NCBI RefSeq assembly: GCF_024753565.1 | Contig: NZ_JANTPT010000003.1 | Coordinates: forward strand, 124,001-188,000 | DNA length: 64,000 bases | Source of the DNA: Mechercharimyces sp. CAU 1602 | GTDB taxonomy: Bacteria > Bacillota > Bacilli > Thermoactinomycetales > JANTPT01 | Direction of reading: 5' to 3' | Shown: one piece after another, positions 48,525 to 59,820 of the stretch | How the letters are laid out: every line of letters begins with the position of its first letter | Position numbering within the stretch: position 1 is the first letter of the stretch | Notes under the pieces: generated by a model | Databases searched by the model: none | Seen by the model: only the letters and a program-made list of their open reading frames with translations | Told to the model about the DNA's origin: nothing | Position numbers and translations under genes: made by a program

Positions 48525-48938
48525 ATGCCTACAATTAACCAGTTGGTACGTAAAGGTCGTAAAAGCAAAACGAGTAAATCGGACGCACCTGCTTTGCAGT
48601 ATGGCTATAACAGCTTCCGCAAAGAGTTTACCAATCAAAGTTCGCCACAAAAACGGGGGGTCTGCACCCGTGTAGGGACGATGACGCCGAAGAAGCCTAA
48701 CTCCGCGTTGCGGAAATACGCTCGTGTGCGCTTGAGCAATGGGATCGAAGTGACTGCCTACATTCCAGGGATTGGTCACAACCTGCAAGAGCACTCCGTG
48801 GTATTGGTACGTGGCGGTCGTGTAAAAGACTTGCCTGGTGTACGCTATCACATCGTTCGTGGTGCATTGGATACATCCGGTGTGAAGGATCGTATGCAAG
48901 CTCGCTCCAAGTATGGTGCGAAACGCCCTAAAAAATAA
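48525..48938 (+). CDS. rpsL: 30S ribosomal protein uS12
   Basis: 137 residues. [26 protein letters not shown] carries the wild-type Lys at the streptomycin-resistance site. Decoding-centre protein. Ribosome site gggaggtgc before ATG 48525. Confidence 0.98.
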   Translation: MPTINQLVRKGRKSKTSKSDAPALQYGYNSFRKEFTNQSSPQKRGVCTRVGTMTPKKPNSALRKYARVRLSNGIEVTAYIPGIGHNLQEHSVVLVRGGRVKDLPGVRYHIVRGALDTSGVKDRMQARSKYGAKRPKK

Positions 48939-48984
48939 CATGATAATATAAATTACAATAGATTACAGTAAAGGGGGGGGAATC

Positions 48985-49455
48985 ATGCCTCGTAAAGGTC
49001 CAGTAGATCGCCGGGAAGTATTGCCAGATCCGATGTATAACAGCAAGTTGGTTACCCGTTTGATCAACCGTCTGATGTTGGATGGGAGAAAAGGTAAGGC
49101 CCAGCGGATTTTATATGATGCATTTGATTTGATTCGTGCTCGTTCTGGGAAAGATCCTATGGAAGTATTTGAACAAGCATTGAAAAACATTATGCCAGTC
49201 TTGGAAGTAAAAGCACGCCGTGTAGGTGGTGCAAACTACCAAGTACCAGTAGAAGTAAAGCCGGAGCGTCGTACCAGTTTGGGACTGCGTTGGTTGGTAA
49301 GCTATGCACGTCTTCGTGGTGAAAAAACCATGCAAGAACGTCTAGCTGGAGAAATCCTAGATGCTGCCAACAGCGCGGGTTCAGCTGTGAAGAAAAAAGA
49401 AGACGTTCACCGTATGGCAGAAGCAAACCGAGCATTTGCACATTATCGTTGGTAG
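48985..49455 (+). CDS. rpsG: 30S ribosomal protein uS7
   Basis: 156 residues. [20 protein letters not shown] and [18 protein letters not shown] are S7 signatures. It nucleates the 30S head. ggggggg-rich site before ATG. Confidence 0.97.
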   Translation: MPRKGPVDRREVLPDPMYNSKLVTRLINRLMLDGRKGKAQRILYDAFDLIRARSGKDPMEVFEQALKNIMPVLEVKARRVGGANYQVPVEVKPERRTSLGLRWLVSYARLRGEKTMQERLAGEILDAANSAGSAVKKKEDVHRMAEANRAFAHYRW

Positions 49456-49495
49456 AAACGAACTCTTTGTGTAAATAGCGAAAGGAGTATGTTCG

Positions 49496-51568
49496 ATGGC
49501 ACGTGAGTTCTCCTTGAAAGATACACGCAATATCGGGATCATGGCGCACATCGACGCAGGAAAGACAACAACGACTGAGCGTGTGTTGTTCTATACTGGT
49601 CGCGTTCACAAAATTGGTGAGGTACATGAAGGTGCCGCAACGATGGACTGGATGGAGCAAGAACAAGAGCGGGGGATCACCATTACATCCGCCGCTACCA
49701 CGGCTCAGTGGAAAGACCACCGGGTTAACATCATTGATACCCCAGGTCACGTTGACTTTACTGTTGAGGTGGAGCGTTCCCTTCGTGTATTGGATGGAGC
49801 GGTTGGGGTTTTCTGCGCTAAAGGTGGCGTAGAACCTCAGTCTGAAACTGTATGGCGTCAAGCTGACAAGTACGAAGTCCCACGTATCGCTTATGTAAAT
49901 AAGATGGATATTATCGGTGCGGATTTCTTGGGTGCAGTGAGTCAGATGAAAGAGCAATTGGGTGCAAATGCAGTACCAATTCAATTGCCGATCGGTAAAG
50001 AAGATGAGTTTGAAGGTATTATTGATCTCATCGAAAACTGTGCTTATTTTTATGAAGATGATTTGGGAACCCGCGCTGAGAAGCGTGAAATTCCTGCAGA
50101 ATATCAAGAACTAGCTGAAGAGTATCGTACCATCCTCATCGAAGCAGTGGCTGAATTGCAAGAAGAGTTGATGGAGAAATACTTAGAAGGCGAAGAGTTA
50201 ACAGTAGAAGAAATGAAATCGGCTTTACGTAAGGGCGTATGTAACGTTGAAATCATTCCTGTACTCTGTGGTTCTTCTTATAAAAACAAGGGTGTACAGC
50301 TCCTATTGGATGCGGTTGTAGAATATATGCCGTCTCCGCTCGATGTTCGGGCAATCCAAGGGGAACTGCCAGATGGTACGGAAGAAAAACGGGAATCGGA
50401 TGATAACCAACCGTTTGCTGCTTTGGCTTTCAAAATCATGACTGACCCTTATGTTGGGAAATTAACCTTCTTCCGTGTGTACTCAGGTACCTTGGATTCC
50501 GGTTCGTACGTATTAAACTCCACCAAAGATAAGCGTGAGCGTGTGGGTCGTATCCTACAGATGCACGCTAATTCGCGGGAGGAGATCAAAACCGTATACG
50601 CTGGGGATATCGCTGCCGCAGTAGGGTTGAAAGATACTGGAACTGGAGACACCTTGTGCGAAGAGAAAAGCCCAATTATCTTGGAGTCGATGATCTTCCC
50701 AGATCCGGTTATTGAAATCGCGATCGAGCCGAAGACAAAGAGTGACCAAGATAAAATGTCGATGGCGCTCGCTAAGTTGGCAGAAGAAGATCCAACCTTC
50801 AAAACGATGACGAACGAAGAGACCGGACAGACGATCATTAAAGGGATGGGTGAACTCCACCTTGATATCATTGTTGACCGGTTGAGACGTGAGTTTAAAG
50901 TTGATGCCAACGTTGGTAAACCTCAGGTTGCGTACAGAGAAACTTTCCGCTCCGCAGCTAAAGTGGAAGGAAAATTTGTTCGTCAGTCTGGTGGACGTGG
51001 ACAATATGGTCACGTTTGGGTAGAATTTGAACCGAATACCGACGAAGGCGGCGGTTTTGAATTTGTCAACAAAATCGTGGGTGGTGTTGTTCCACGCGAA
51101 TACATCCCAGCAGTACAAAATGGGATCGAAGAATCCATGCAAAACGGTGTTCTTGCCGGTTATCCATTGGTTGATATCCGTGCGAGATTGGTTGATGGTT
51201 CTTACCATGATGTTGACTCCTCGGAGATGGCGTTTAAGATTGCCGGTTCGATGGCGCTTAAAGCAGCTAAATCCAAGTGTAACCCGGTTCTTTTAGAGCC
51301 TGTGATGAAAGTTGAAGTTACAGTTCCAGAAGAATTCATGGGTGACATCATGGGTGATGTAAACTCCCGTCGTGGACGTGTTGAGGGAATGACCACTCGT
51401 GCTGGTGCACAAGTGATCAATGCGATGGTTCCGCTGGCTGAAATGTTCGGTTATGCGACCACTCTACGCTCACGTACGCAAGGACGTGGAAACTACTCCA
51501 TGCAGTTTGATCACTATGAAGAAGTACCGAAGAGTATTGCTGAAGAGATCATTGCCAACGGCTCTTGA
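49496..51568 (+). CDS. fusA: Elongation factor G
   Basis: 690 residues. G1 motif [33 protein letters not shown]; domain [12 protein letters not shown] and C-terminal domain V. Catalyses translocation. Site aaaggag before ATG 49496. Confidence 0.98.
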   Translation: MAREFSLKDTRNIGIMAHIDAGKTTTTERVLFYTGRVHKIGEVHEGAATMDWMEQEQERGITITSAATTAQWKDHRVNIIDTPGHVDFTVEVERSLRVLDGAVGVFCAKGGVEPQSETVWRQADKYEVPRIAYVNKMDIIGADFLGAVSQMKEQLGANAVPIQLPIGKEDEFEGIIDLIENCAYFYEDDLGTRAEKREIPAEYQELAEEYRTILIEAVAELQEELMEKYLEGEELTVEEMKSALRKGVCNVEIIPVLCGSSYKNKGVQLLLDAVVEYMPSPLDVRAIQGELPDGTEEKRESDDNQPFAALAFKIMTDPYVGKLTFFRVYSGTLDSGSYVLNSTKDKRERVGRILQMHANSREEIKTVYAGDIAAAVGLKDTGTGDTLCEEKSPIILESMIFPDPVIEIAIEPKTKSDQDKMSMALAKLAEEDPTFKTMTNEETGQTIIKGMGELHLDIIVDRLRREFKVDANVGKPQVAYRETFRSAAKVEGKFVRQSGGRGQYGHVWVEFEPNTDEGGGFEFVNKIVGGVVPREYIPAVQNGIEESMQNGVLAGYPLVDIRARLVDGSYHDVDSSEMAFKIAGSMALKAAKSKCNPVLLEPVMKVEVTVPEEFMGDIMGDVNSRRGRVEGMTTRAGAQVINAMVPLAEMFGYATTLRSRTQGRGNYSMQFDHYEEVPKSIAEEIIANGS

Positions 51569-51638
51569 TTTTGTTAGCTCTTACCCTTTACTATAAAGAG
51601 CATAATCTATTTTTATCTACTAAAGGAGGATTTTAATC

Positions 51639-52832
51639 ATGGCAAGAGAAAAGTTTGAGCGTTCTAAGCCCCACGTAAACGTGGGAACCATCGGTCACGT
51701 TGACCACGGTAAAACCACTTTGACTGCAGCTATCACCACTGTATTGGCAGTACGTAGCGGTAGCGGTACTGCGCAAGCATTTGATCAAATCGATAACGCT
51801 CCTGAAGAAAGAGAGCGTGGGATTACGATCGCAACCTCGCACGTAGAATACGAAACTGAAAACCGTCACTATGCTCACGTTGACTGCCCAGGTCACGCTG
51901 ACTACGTGAAAAACATGATCACCGGTGCGGCACAAATGGACGGTTCCATCTTGGTTGTATCCGCAGCTGATGGTCCAATGCCACAAACCCGTGAGCACAT
52001 CTTGCTCTCTAACCAAGTAGGCGTTGAACATATCGTTGTCTTCTTGAACAAAGTAGATATGGTTGACGATGAAGAGTTGTTGGAACTCGTTGAAATGGAA
52101 GTTCGTGAACTTCTTTCCGAGTACAACTTCCCTGGTGACGATGTACCTGTAGTTGCAGGTTCCGCACTACGCGCTTTGGAAGATCCAGAAGGCGAGTATG
52201 GCGATAAAATTCTCGAATTGATGGCGGCTGTGGACGAGTTCGTTCCAACCCCAGAACGTGATAATGCAAAGCCTTTCTTGATGCCTGTTGAGGACGTATT
52301 CACCATTACGGGTCGTGGTACCGTTGCTACCGGTCGTGTAGAGCGTGGAACCATCACCGTAGGTGACGAAATCGAAATCGTAGGTATGGCTGAAGAAACC
52401 AAAAAAACCACCGTTACTGGTGTAGAGATGTTCCGTAAGCTTCTTGATTCCGCTGAAGCTGGCGATAACATTGGTGCGCTTCTGCGTGGTGTTGACCGTG
52501 AACAAATCCAGCGTGGTCAAGTATTGGCCAAGCCAGGTTCGGTAAACCCACACACCAAGTTTGAAGCACAAGTATACGTACTTGGCAAGGATGAAGGTGG
52601 ACGTCACACCCCGTTCTTTAACGGTTACCGTCCACAGTTCTACTTCCGTACCACGGACGTAACAGGTGTTATCCACTTGCCAGAAGGTACCGAAATGGTA
52701 ATGCCTGGTGACAACATCGAAATGACCGTTGAATTGATCGCGCCAATCGCGATTGAAGACGGTACTCGCTTCGCGATTCGCGAAGGTGGCCGCACCGTAG
52801 GTGCTGGTGCCGTAACCAAAATCACCGAGTAA
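51639..52832 (+). CDS. tuf: Elongation factor Tu
   Basis: 397 residues. [35 protein letters not shown]. Delivers aminoacyl-tRNA. Followed by a strong terminator rather than rpsJ, so the usual str-to-S10 continuity is broken. Confidence 0.98.
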   Translation: MAREKFERSKPHVNVGTIGHVDHGKTTLTAAITTVLAVRSGSGTAQAFDQIDNAPEERERGITIATSHVEYETENRHYAHVDCPGHADYVKNMITGAAQMDGSILVVSAADGPMPQTREHILLSNQVGVEHIVVFLNKVDMVDDEELLELVEMEVRELLSEYNFPGDDVPVVAGSALRALEDPEGEYGDKILELMAAVDEFVPTPERDNAKPFLMPVEDVFTITGRGTVATGRVERGTITVGDEIEIVGMAEETKKTTVTGVEMFRKLLDSAEAGDNIGALLRGVDREQIQRGQVLAKPGSVNPHTKFEAQVYVLGKDEGGRHTPFFNGYRPQFYFRTTDVTGVIHLPEGTEMVMPGDNIEMTVELIAPIAIEDGTRFAIREGGRTVGAGAVTKITE

Positions 52833-52844
52833 TTCTTATGTGAT

Positions 52845-52887
52845 CAACCCCTCACAAGTTATCCAACTTGTGAGGGGTTGTTTTTTT
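52845..52887 (+). terminator. Strong terminator after tuf
   Basis: A perfect 16-bp stem (CAACCCCTCACAAGTT / AACTTGTGAGGGGTTG) with loop ATCC, then TTTTTTT. Confidence 0.95.
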
Positions 52888-52941
52888 GTTTATGAAAAGA
52901 AGTAGATAGAGTCAAAGCGGAGTTCGTTGTTGCAATAGAAA

Positions 52942-52965
52942 AAGGGAGCGAACCTTCGCTCCCTT
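52942..52965 (-). terminator. Terminator of ABC transporter pair 1
   Basis: An 11-bp stem AAGGGAGCGAA / TTCGCTCCCTT. On the minus strand it runs into TTTTTCTAT just after the permease stop. Confidence 0.85.
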
Positions 52966-52973
52966 GGTAGTAC

Positions 52974-53951
52974 TTAAGCTGCGATATCACGTTTGTTAAA
53001 GACAATCCAAGAGACGGCAATAAAAATGATCCAATGGATAGCGAGGATAGCGAGTGAAAATGATAATGTTTGCCCGTCGAAGTAAGGTGGTGAATTGGAT
53101 AGATATATACTTAAATCGGTATTGGCTAGGAAGTAATACTTTACAAAGTTTATATCTTGGATAGAGGCGATGACGATGACAGGTTGACTGGCAAACATTA
53201 GGAAGATAGATGTACCAATAGCGACAGCACTGCTACGGAAAATACTCGAAATGGCAAATGCGAACGTTACAATGATGAGTAGAGAAATCGTAGCTAATCC
53301 ATATTCTCCAAGCACACTTGCGATCATACTCTTCTCAATCACTTTGCCATCTTGATATAACAGTTTTGCTGAATCTACTTGATCAAAGCCAAAGAGGAGG
53401 GCCCCAAAGAGAAAAGAGCTAATAAAAGTGAGTAAGAGAAGGCTAAGCGCAAACAGAAATGATGAGATGTATTTAGAGAGTAAAATCTTGCTACGAGAAG
53501 CTGAACGAATCAGAAGGAGCTTGATGGTGCCCCAAGAAAACTCTCCAGCGATACTGATGGAAGAGACGATAACCGTAAACAAGATGATAAGTGTAACGAG
53601 GCCGACAGACTGATTCATAAAGCCCCAGAATGTAGACTCTGTCGGTGGAAGATCATGGTCGAGTCGATATTGATTGAGAGCAATCTGTTCTTCCCATTGC
53701 TCCATAACATCGGCAGGTAGGTCTTCAGAGTTATTTAGGCTCTGTTGTAAATGGTTGTTCTCTTCTTTAAGTGACTCTTGCCATTCATTGTTTACCTTAA
53801 TATCGCCAAAGACGGAACCGGTCGCTTGATGCTTGCTAAGCATAGCATGTGCGAGAGAAGCGAGAAGAATAAGGCCAATCATGACCAACGTTCCGATGCG
53901 ACGGTATGTTTTCATGTTTTCATTTTGAATAAGCCGGATTAAATTAGCCAA
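52974..53951 (-). CDS. ABC-2 type permease, pair 1
   Basis: 325 residues. One N-terminal membrane segment after NENMKTYRRIG, a roughly 75-residue external loop (QESLKEENNHLQQSLNN), then about five more membrane segments. The loop-adjacent SIAGEFSWGTIKLLLIRSASRSKILLSKY segment is typical of bacitracin/lantibiotic-type ABC-2 permeases. It overlaps its ATPase by 8 bp. It has a close paralogue at 61748. Substrate unknown. Confidence 0.85.
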   Translation of the reverse strand: MANLIRLIQNENMKTYRRIGTLVMIGLILLASLAHAMLSKHQATGSVFGDIKVNNEWQESLKEENNHLQQSLNNSEDLPADVMEQWEEQIALNQYRLDHDLPPTESTFWGFMNQSVGLVTLIILFTVIVSSISIAGEFSWGTIKLLLIRSASRSKILLSKYISSFLFALSLLLLTFISSFLFGALLFGFDQVDSAKLLYQDGKVIEKSMIASVLGEYGLATISLLIIVTFAFAISSIFRSSAVAIGTSIFLMFASQPVIVIASIQDINFVKYYFLANTDLSIYLSNSPPYFDGQTLSFSLAILAIHWIIFIAVSWIVFNKRDIAA

Positions 53952-54870
53952 TGTTCGTCCCTCCTGTCACTTCTAAAAATTTATCTTCAAGTGTAAGTGT
54001 TGTTGGTTGGATGCTGTAGATCGCAATTTGATGGCTGACAAGGAGGTGAACAAGCTCAGGAATTTGCTCGCGTTGAAGAGCAAGCTGCAAGCCATCGTCT
54101 GTAAGAACGGGCTTTTGGTCTGGAAGATAAGTAGCGAGTAATCGCTTTGCCTCTGCGATCGGCTCTACTTCTAACATGATTTTTTGTTCTGTTTCAGCGG
54201 AGACAAATTCTCTAATCTCCTTAATATCAACCAACTTTCCTTCCTGAATGATACCGATACGGTCACACATCATCTCCATCTCGGAGAGGAGGTGACTAGA
54301 GACGATGATCGCAATATTTTCTTCCTTGGTTAGTTTGCGCAAGTATTGACGAATCTCGCGAATTCCAGCGGGATCTAAGCCGTTGGTAGGCTCGTCCAGA
54401 ATCAGTACCGAAGGAGAATGTAAAAGTGCTTGTGCTAGACCTAGACGTTGTCTCATCCCTAACGAGTAGGTTTTTACTTTTTCGTGGATACGTTTTTCCA
54501 ATCCAACGAGACGTATCACGTGATTGATTCGCCGTCGGTTGACCCCGCTACACATACGCCAATAATGAACGAGATTTTGATGCCCCGTTAGAAAGGGATA
54601 CAGTTCTGGGTTTTCAACAATGGCTCCCACTTGGGAAATCGCTTTTGCAAAGTCTTGTTTCAAATTGATACCATTAATGATCACTTTCCCACTGGTCATC
54701 CCCATCAGACCAACAATCATGCGTATGGTTGTCGTTTTCCCCGCCCCATTGGGACCAAGAAAACCAAACACCTCACCCGGATATATATCCATACTAAGAT
54801 CGTGAATAATGGTCTTTTTCCCGATTTTCTTGGTTAAATGTTGTAACTGTAAGACCGGTTGCTTCTGCAT
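53944..54870 (-). CDS. ABC transporter ATPase, pair 1
   Basis: About 308 residues. Walker A FGFLGPNGAGKTTTIRM, signature YSLGMRQRLGLAQAL, Walker B LILDEPTNGLDP, H-loop SSHLLSEME. BcrA-like family with a C-terminal extension. Start ATG 54870 after aaaggagg, not the longest ORF (54900). It pairs with the permease downstream. Likely exports or resists peptides, lipids or antibiotics. Confidence 0.9.
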   Translation of the reverse strand: MQKQPVLQLQHLTKKIGKKTIIHDLSMDIYPGEVFGFLGPNGAGKTTTIRMIVGLMGMTSGKVIINGINLKQDFAKAISQVGAIVENPELYPFLTGHQNLVHYWRMCSGVNRRRINHVIRLVGLEKRIHEKVKTYSLGMRQRLGLAQALLHSPSVLILDEPTNGLDPAGIREIRQYLRKLTKEENIAIIVSSHLLSEMEMMCDRIGIIQEGKLVDIKEIREFVSAETEQKIMLEVEPIAEAKRLLATYLPDQKPVLTDDGLQLALQREQIPELVHLLVSHQIAIYSIQPTTLTLEDKFLEVTGGTNIG

Positions 54871-55037
54871 CGATGTAGCCTCCTTTGGTAAGATCATCAC
54901 ATCTGTATTTAGAAACTATAAATAATAGAAAAAATATAATGATTACGGTTCATGCTGCTTCCTAAAAAGATGGCGGGCTTTATTTATTAAGGACAGCTAG
55001 CAAAAAAATGTTTATCTATTTCTATTGATATAAGAAT

Positions 55038-55066
55038 ATCATAATCACAGCGATCGTAAAAATCAA
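55038..55066 (-). promoter_or_regulatory. Promoter candidate for ABC pair 1
   Basis: On the minus strand: TTGATT (55066-55061), a 17-bp spacer, and TATGAT (55043-55038), giving a leader of about 170 nt. Confidence 0.5.
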
Positions 55067-55098
55067 CAAATATTTACACAAGATCTTCCTTTTATATA

Positions 55099-55143
55099 TA
55101 AATACCCTACTCCGTTGGGGATAGTAACGAAGTAGGGTATTTA
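55099..55143 (-). terminator. Terminator of subtilase 1
   Basis: An imperfect stem TAAATACCCTACT...AGTAGGGTATTTA about 90 bp after the minus-strand stop. Ends in an AT-rich tail. Confidence 0.7.
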
Positions 55144-55231
55144 CTCTTTCTAGCAGTTGTTAGCTAGTAATGGGGATCTACTTATAGTAAATCCATGTTA
55201 AATAGGGATAGAGTGCGAACTTTAGATGGAA

Positions 55232-56509
55232 TTAACGGTTAAGCCACTCGTAAAACCAGTCATACCAGCTCATATTGTCATCATCTTGCGTAGTTTCTTC
55301 TTCTTCACCATTGCCATTATCGCCACCGTTGTCAGAACCGATCGCTTTTGCTGCATTCACGCGACCATAGGTCCACTTATCACCGGTACCATCGATTTGA
55401 TCCGCAGAACTTTGGATAGAATCGCGAATCTCATCAGCTGCCATTCCTTGTGAAGAGAGAAGTGCTGCTACACCAGCTACGTGTGGGGAAGCCATAGAGG
55501 TTCCACTGTATTTCACGTACTCTCCGTTTAATTCGGTCGAGATGATGTCTACTCCAGGAGCTGCTACATCTACCCAGTCACCATAGTTGGAGAAATCAGC
55601 GATGGTGTCATTAGCATCGACAGCTGCAACTGACAGTGCACCTTCATAATAGGCTGGGTAAGACGGAGAAGATGTGGATTCGTTACCGGCAGCGGCTACA
55701 ACAAGCACACCTTTGCTGACTGCATATTCAACTGCATCTTCGATTACTTGGGAAGATTGAGGACCACCCAGACTTAGGTTAATCACTTGTGCACCATTAT
55801 CGGCAGCGTAGGTAATTCCATTAGCAACGGATTCATTTGTACCCGAACCGTTTGCATCTAGTACGCGTACAGGCATGATTTGCACTTCAGGTGCTACGCC
55901 AGCTACTCCAATACCGTTATTGGTTGCAGCTCCAATTGTACCTGCAACGTGGGTGCCATGACCTTGCTCGTCGGAAGCATCGTTATCATCGTCTACGAAG
56001 TCATATCCTTCGATTACTTTTCCACTAAGGTCAGGATGATCACTTTGTACACCAGTATCGATGACAGCGACAACTGTATCGCTACTGCCCTTGGTTGTAT
56101 CCCATACTTCTGGAACACTCATATTTTGCGGGCCGTATTGATCAGATTCGTACATAGGGTCATCTGGAGTCCAGGATGCTTTGTACTCGATAATTGGCTC
56201 TGCATACTCAACATTTTCCATGTCACTGTACTCAGCGATTGCTTCTTCAACGGACTGACCTTCTACTTCGACAACATCAAAGTCAAGGCTTTCATTCTGC
56301 TCCAACACGTTAGATTTCTCTGCACGGTGGATCGATTTTCTTACTTTTTCTGAAGTTTTATCGCTAAACTTGACTACAATCTCATCGGAGGACTTTGTTT
56401 CCGCCGAGGCAGTGTCCAATCCTACCGCGGGAAGATTGTTAGATAGTGGGAGTGTTACAGCTAGTCCCACAGCGGCAAATATTGAGAAAGCTTGCTTTGT
56501 ACCTTTCAT
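55232..56509 (-). CDS. Secreted subtilisin-like protease, thermitase-like (1)
   Basis: 425 residues. Signal peptide 1-36 (likely cut after ASA), an I9-type propeptide to about residue 111, then an S8 catalytic domain beginning SWTPDDPMY, close in style to thermitase of Thermoactinomyces. The triad is Asp151 (VIDTGV), His184 (GHGTHVAG) and Ser338 (GTSMASPHVAG); oxyanion Asn276 (AAAGNES). The C-terminus has an acidic Gly/Asn/Glu linker and a short aromatic tail (MSWYDWFYEWLNR). Site ggag before ATG 56509. It has a tandem paralogue at 57327. Confidence 0.93.
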   Translation of the reverse strand: MKGTKQAFSIFAAVGLAVTLPLSNNLPAVGLDTASAETKSSDEIVVKFSDKTSEKVRKSIHRAEKSNVLEQNESLDFDVVEVEGQSVEEAIAEYSDMENVEYAEPIIEYKASWTPDDPMYESDQYGPQNMSVPEVWDTTKGSSDTVVAVIDTGVQSDHPDLSGKVIEGYDFVDDDNDASDEQGHGTHVAGTIGAATNNGIGVAGVAPEVQIMPVRVLDANGSGTNESVANGITYAADNGAQVINLSLGGPQSSQVIEDAVEYAVSKGVLVVAAAGNESTSSPSYPAYYEGALSVAAVDANDTIADFSNYGDWVDVAAPGVDIISTELNGEYVKYSGTSMASPHVAGVAALLSSQGMAADEIRDSIQSSADQIDGTGDKWTYGRVNAAKAIGSDNGGDNGNGEEEETTQDDDNMSWYDWFYEWLNR

Positions 56510-57253
56510 CGAAAAACTCCTTTTTTAAAATATTGCATCAAAGATGCGATTTTCCCTATGCTTTGCTACTTGATAAGTATAAAAGCAAGGCAAGAATGAG
56601 CGTGTGATGATAAGTATGAGATTCAATAGATTGATAGGAACCTATCCTGAAATGTCTTTTTTTCCTTGCAGCTCATCTTTTCACTATGATAAAGCATTCA
56701 TTTTGATTTGTAAATATGAATCAATCAATTTTTTTAATTTAAGCGTAATAATTTTTGCTGGTGCAAGTATTTAGTATAATTTGGTTTATTTAATACCTTA
56801 TATAGGGAAAATAGAAATATATAGCATAATAGAATGGGAGAATTCATCTCTTACCCTACTATGATGAGAAAAGGTGTAGTCACATCTTGTTATATCTGTA
56901 TTATGAGGTCGGTGCTGTGTGAAATAATATGCAGTCCAGCTCACCACTGCTTTGTGAAGTGTACAAATTCAAGTCTTTAATATAACAAAAATAGCAACAA
57001 AAATATTAGTTGATAAGAGATGGGTGTGAGTGTTGGGATGAGTCTTGCATATTCTTTGCTATCACAGTAGGTGTTGCAAGTTTTCATCTGCATACACCTA
57101 GAGAGTTTTTATAACTCTTCTGGGATAATAAATCGAGATGTTTATATATATTAGTGAAATATGAAGTTAGTGTGTAATACCCGTTTAAACAAAGAATAAA
57201 CACAAAATTCACCTTTCAATATGAGTGTAGACCCTCGATACTGCTCTCAACCT
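56510..57253. other. Long AT-rich gap between the two subtilases
   Basis: Over 740 bp. It must contain the promoter of subtilase 1 (minus strand), but I could not identify a convincing one. No ORF with a ribosome site or RNA gene was recognised. Confidence 0.5.
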
Positions 57254-57297
57254 TAAATAGCCCGCCACGATCTCATGAGATCGTGGCGGGCTATTTA
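57254..57297. terminator. Perfect 44-bp palindrome, bidirectional terminator
   Basis: 22-bp arms with no loop (core GCCCGCCACGATCTCATGAG and its exact complement), flanked by AT. It lies 30 bp after the minus-strand stop of subtilase 2. Confidence 0.8.
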
Positions 57298-57326
57298 TTT
57301 GTATGAAAGGACGAGAATACGATTGT

Positions 57327-59165
57327 TTACTCGTAGTAAGCCACTTTATCAATGGAATAACCGTATCCACTGACGGAGAAATCGGTGACGAGGTTGGCGG
57401 TAATCGTATCACCATCAACGTAAACCCAAAAATCTTCTTTTTTACCGTCAAAGGTGTGCTTTATCTCTCCGTCGGCATTTTTGATGTAGACGAAATCGTA
57501 GGTTGCTTCTGTATCAATCTTGGTGAAGTGCAACCCTACTTTGGATGCACCTGCCTTTGTATAGGTATCACTTTTGTTGTAGTTATTGCTGTAGGGGTGA
57601 GGGCTATCATAGGATTTATCCAGTTCTGTGCGCTTAGGATCTTCTTCTCCGTCATCTTCCCCTGTGTAGGATAGTTTTAGAGAATAGGTGTCGAAAGCAT
57701 CCATCGCACCATTATAGCCAGAGACTTTAACATAGTAAGTTCCAGCACCACTAGCGCTGTATGAGAGTTCTTCACTCGTGGTTCTACCATTCTCAGATTT
57801 TGCAATGAGACTTCCCCGGGAGTTGTAGAGATAGAGGTCATAGTCAGCTGGAAGGCTTGTTAAGGAAGCGGAGATATTACCACCGCGATCACTTTTAAAC
57901 GTGAACCAATCCGTATCAACGTTGCTACTGATTAGACTGGAATAGCTTTTACCCGAAGAGACCTGTTTTGCTTCCTGACGGGAGTCATTTGGTTCATAAG
58001 CATCTCCACCTAATGCTTTTAGGGCATTTACTTTACCGTGGATCCATAGATTACCTGTGTTTGGGATGTGGTCGGCGGTGCTTTCTAGTGCCGCTCGAAT
58101 TTCTGTATGAGACATCCCCTGTGATGCGAGCAGTGCGGCAACTCCTGCTACATGGGGAGCAGCCATTGAAGTACCGCTTTTCTCCCCATACCCGCCTCCG
58201 ATGGTGGTGGAGAGGATATCGACCCCAGGAGCGGCGACATCGACCCAATCTCCGTAATTGGAGAAATTAGCGATGCGATCATTTTCATCCAAAGCGGCAA
58301 CGGCAATTGAGCGATCGTATGTTCCTGGATAGTTTGGTTTATTCGTTGATTTATTCCCGGCAGAGGCTACAATAACTACACCTTTACTCCAGGCATAGTT
58401 GACGGCGTCTTCGATTAGTTGAGACGGTTCGGGATCTCCGAGGCTCATATTGATCACATCTGCTCCGTTATTAACGGCATAAAGAATCCCGTTTGCTACT
58501 TGTTCATTGGTACCGTATCCTTCATCGTTCAAAACACGGACTGGCATAATTTTTACATTTGGAGCAACGCCGGCTACACCGATCCGGTTATTGGTACTTG
58601 CGGCAACCGTACCCGCAACGTGGGTACCATGACCGTGCACATCACTTGCATCGGGATCATTATCTATATAATCGTACCCTTGGATCACTTGTCCTTGTAG
58701 ATCAGGGTGATTGGCTTCGACACCGCTGTCGATGACAGCTACAATAACACCGCTGTTTCCGCGGGTGATTTCCCACGCAGCTGGAAGTTGCATGTTTTGC
58801 GGCCCGTATTGTCCTGAGCGATAGTAAGGATCATCTGGTGTCCAGTCGGCAGAATACGTGATGATTGGTTCTGCATATTCTACTTGTGCCATTTTTTCAT
58901 AGTCTTTAATCGCTTCTGCTACACTCTCCCCTTCCACTTCGACAACGTCAAAGTCGAGTGTGTTGTTTTGTGAGAGAATATTAGCTGTTTCGGACTTATG
59001 GAGGCTTTTCTTACTCATACTAGAAGTGTCATCTTTGAATTTTACAATAATTTCCGCACTGCTATTTTTCTCAGTGGCTTCTACTGCTGAGGGCTGTGAA
59101 AAGGGAAGTGTGAAGGCTAATCCCAATGTGGTGAGTAAAGCGATCGTCGATTTTGATTTGTTCAT
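57327..59165 (-). CDS. Secreted subtilisin-like protease with PPC and C-terminal domain (2)
   Basis: 612 residues. Signal peptide (about 1-30), I9-type propeptide, S8 domain beginning DWTPDDPYY with triad Asp146, His179, Ser333 and Asn271. A pre-peptidase C-terminal (PPC) domain follows (about 388-480; YEPNDSRQEAKQVSSG, DYDLYLYNSRG, GTYYVKVSGYNG). The last 115 residues form a CUB-like module (HPYSNNYNKSDTYTKAGASKVGLHFTKIDTEATYDFVYI). The catalytic part is a paralogue of the protein at 55232; the extra domains may bind substrate or cell wall. Confidence 0.92.
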   Translation of the reverse strand: MNKSKSTIALLTTLGLAFTLPFSQPSAVEATEKNSSAEIIVKFKDDTSSMSKKSLHKSETANILSQNNTLDFDVVEVEGESVAEAIKDYEKMAQVEYAEPIITYSADWTPDDPYYRSGQYGPQNMQLPAAWEITRGNSGVIVAVIDSGVEANHPDLQGQVIQGYDYIDNDPDASDVHGHGTHVAGTVAASTNNRIGVAGVAPNVKIMPVRVLNDEGYGTNEQVANGILYAVNNGADVINMSLGDPEPSQLIEDAVNYAWSKGVVIVASAGNKSTNKPNYPGTYDRSIAVAALDENDRIANFSNYGDWVDVAAPGVDILSTTIGGGYGEKSGTSMAAPHVAGVAALLASQGMSHTEIRAALESTADHIPNTGNLWIHGKVNALKALGGDAYEPNDSRQEAKQVSSGKSYSSLISSNVDTDWFTFKSDRGGNISASLTSLPADYDLYLYNSRGSLIAKSENGRTTSEELSYSASGAGTYYVKVSGYNGAMDAFDTYSLKLSYTGEDDGEEDPKRTELDKSYDSPHPYSNNYNKSDTYTKAGASKVGLHFTKIDTEATYDFVYIKNADGEIKHTFDGKKEDFWVYVDGDTITANLVTDFSVSGYGYSIDKVAYYE

Positions 59166-59820
59166 GTCTTTCTCCTTTTTATTTTAAATTTGCTGTGAGA
59201 AGAGTCGCTATATTCTATCTTCGGCGTGCAGTTATGTAACGTACCTCAGAGGAAGATGAGAATAAGTACAAAGTATAGTTGGATATGGAGGTTTGCAGGT
59301 GCCAACCTATCGGAATAGAATTTAGTATAGCGATACTCTAATCAAAAGACTTATTTACTATAATAAATTAAGAAAATTAATAAGTAAATATAAAATAGAT
59401 AATTTTTTAGAAAAAAGTAGAAGTTTGTGGTTATCAGTGCAAAAACCAGGAAGGAAAATTCATCAAATAATATCAGCCGATGTAGAGTAATCATGCGAGA
59501 TCCTTTACCTATATGTAGTTAAACTTAAAAATTTAATAACCTGGAACTTTATTCTCTATTTTGATACTTAATCCTTATATATTACTCATAAAAATGGAAA
59601 TAATAAAATTTATTATATACAGTGGGTTGGTTTATATTCTGTGTCGGTGTTGACAACTGACGTAGTGTCATTTAATATTCTAATTAACGACGAGTCGTTT
59701 ATAAAAGAAGATCGATGATGCTGAGGAGTAGTAAAGGTGGCTCACTCTCCAATGGACTAAAAGTTTTCGAATGCGCTGTCCGATTTTTATTATATTTACA
59801 CTTACAAAAGGAGTAGGTTG
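59166..59820. other. AT-rich divergent gap, subtilase 2 / SDR
   Basis: About 650 bp with start regions of both divergent genes. Inverted AT-rich segments are seen around 59340-59400. No RNA gene or ORF supported. Confidence 0.5.

Larger units (their letters stand above)
54871..55231. other. Gap between ABC pair 1 and subtilase 1
   Basis: Both flanking genes are on the minus strand. The gap holds the subtilase terminator (55099-55143) and a promoter for the ABC genes (55038-55066). No supported gene. Confidence 0.6.

Noticed and set aside
49190-52676. Long minus-strand ORFs opposite rpsG, fusA and tuf
   Set aside because: They lie antisense to highly conserved translation genes and encode no recognisable protein; shadows of codon bias.
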